Below are positions 40,842-41,300 of a DNA stretch of 41,300 nt, one piece after another. Position 1 is the stretch's first letter. Each line of letters starts with the position of its first letter. Source of the DNA: an uncultured Clostridia bacterium. GTDB lineage: Bacteria > Bacillota > Clostridia > Oscillospirales > Ruminococcaceae. The translations under genes were made by a program, and so were the position numbers. The notes beneath the pieces are model-generated. The model searched no databases. It had not been told where the DNA came from and saw only the letters and a list, made by a program, of their open reading frames with translations. The stretch lies in assembly GCA_947584375.1 (NCBI GenBank), contig CANPWL010000017.1:1-41300 (forward strand), written 5' to 3'.

Positions 40842-41300
40842 TTATTTAACTTTAACCTTTCTTATCTTCTTGACCCACTTGCTGTATACCTTCTGAGCCT
40901 TGCCGTTCTTATCCTTGTAAGTTTTGTATGCTCTTACTCTTATATAGTAGGTCTTTTTGCTCTTTATCTTTGAGCTCTTAACTGTAAGCTTTGTCTTATT
41001 TATAAACTTCTTGAAAACTATCTTCTTGAAGTTCTTCTTTGCAGCAACCTGTACCTGATATCCTGTTGCTTTCTTTACTTTCTTCCAGCTTATTGTTATC
41101 TTCTTCTTAGCCTTGCTCTTTGCTGTCAGCTTTGTGATTTTTGCTTGCTTCATAGCTTTCTTTGCAGCCGTTTTATCCTTCTTTACAAGCTTAGGATCTC
41201 TGGTCGTCTTAGTCGGCGTCTTGGTTGTAGGCTTTGGAGTTGTAGCCGGTTTGTAATTCGGATCCTTTGCTTTACATACTGTGCATACGCCGTTTTGATA
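40842..41300 (-). CDS. C-terminus of a secreted protein with lysine-rich FnIII-like module (partial)
   Basis: An open frame enters from the right edge and runs 152 residues to the stop. It begins YQNGVCTVCKAKDPNYKP, a CxxC element often found before the tail of clostridial surface proteins, then a Thr/Pro/Lys linker (PATTPKPTTKTPTKTT), then the module KQAKITKLTAKSKAKKK...WKKVKKATGYQVQV...YIRVRAYKTYKDKNGKAQ...KKIRKVKVK. The last 115 residues match the end of the protein at 11608-15240 almost residue for residue. The N-terminal part, and so the function, lies outside the window. An ATG at 41153 is internal, not a start. Confidence 0.8.
   Translation of the reverse strand, partial: YQNGVCTVCKAKDPNYKPATTPKPTTKTPTKTTRDPKLVKKDKTAAKKAMKQAKITKLTAKSKAKKKITISWKKVKKATGYQVQVAAKKNFKKIVFKKFINKTKLTVKSSKIKSKKTYYIRVRAYKTYKDKNGKAQKVYSKWVKKIRKVKVK

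Noticed and set aside
1-41300. CRISPR array, insertion sequence or prophage
   Set aside because: No regularly spaced repeats, transposase, terminal inverted repeats or phage genes were seen on either strand.

Overview
The window looks like a chromosomal segment of a low-GC, spore-forming, anaerobic Gram-positive bacterium of the class Clostridia. My best guess is a Ruminococcus-like member of the Oscillospiraceae. The evidence is AT-rich intergenic DNA, strong AGGAGG-type ribosome-binding sites, SpoIIP and CotF-type coat genes, a Rex-AdhE fermentation locus, a GTP-type PEP carboxykinase, and large secreted leucine-rich-repeat proteins with lysine-rich C-termini. The genus is inferred from gene style, not proven. 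No phage, insertion sequence or CRISPR array is visible.

Layout. Positions 1-1056 hold the end of argD and all of argF (arginine biosynthesis). 1288-1860 encodes a DUF2798-like membrane protein behind a structured leader. On the minus strand, 6755-1914 carries a PP2C phosphatase, an amidohydrolase, a Na+/Ca2+ exchanger-family protein and polyphosphate kinase. A P-type Ca2+ ATPase is divergent from these (7123-9774), so Ca2+ handling and phosphate chemistry are clustered. Next come galT with a long folded leader (10038-11009), a 1210-residue BspA-like surface protein (11608-15240), an alpha/beta hydrolase (minus), and a three-gene ABC importer of the TrpXYZ type (16575-19553). Sporulation genes lie on the minus strand at 19594-21524. 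A hybrid sensor kinase with foreign-looking arginine codons sits between tRNA-Arg(CCU) and tRNA-Ser(CGA) at 21704-24291. An SH3b protein (minus) and PEP carboxykinase follow. A CsbB/YfhO-type glycosylation pair (28485-32349) comes after a small membrane protein. The right end has a membrane protein, AsnB, a Thr-rich membrane protein, a phosphotransferase, adhE and rex, and the C-terminus of a second surface protein that shares the lysine-rich module of the first.

Most interesting signals. (1) The Ca2+ ATPase and the CsbB-like glycosyltransferase share a nearly identical 44-nt start region. In it the full anti-16S sequence AGAAAGGA|GGTGATC is split by a 22-nt insert that folds into a hairpin. 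Two further genes (PP2C and yfhO) also have their Shine-Dalgarno about 27-30 nt upstream with a small hairpin in between. (2) A near-perfect Rex operator lies exactly 8 bp upstream of the -35 box at both the rex-adhE promoter and the PEP carboxykinase promoter, suggesting that PEPCK is under redox control. (3) Two long leaders, before the DUF2798-like gene and galT, have riboswitch-like folding potential but match no class I recognise. Sigma-A promoters with exactly 17-bp spacers are unusually easy to read here.
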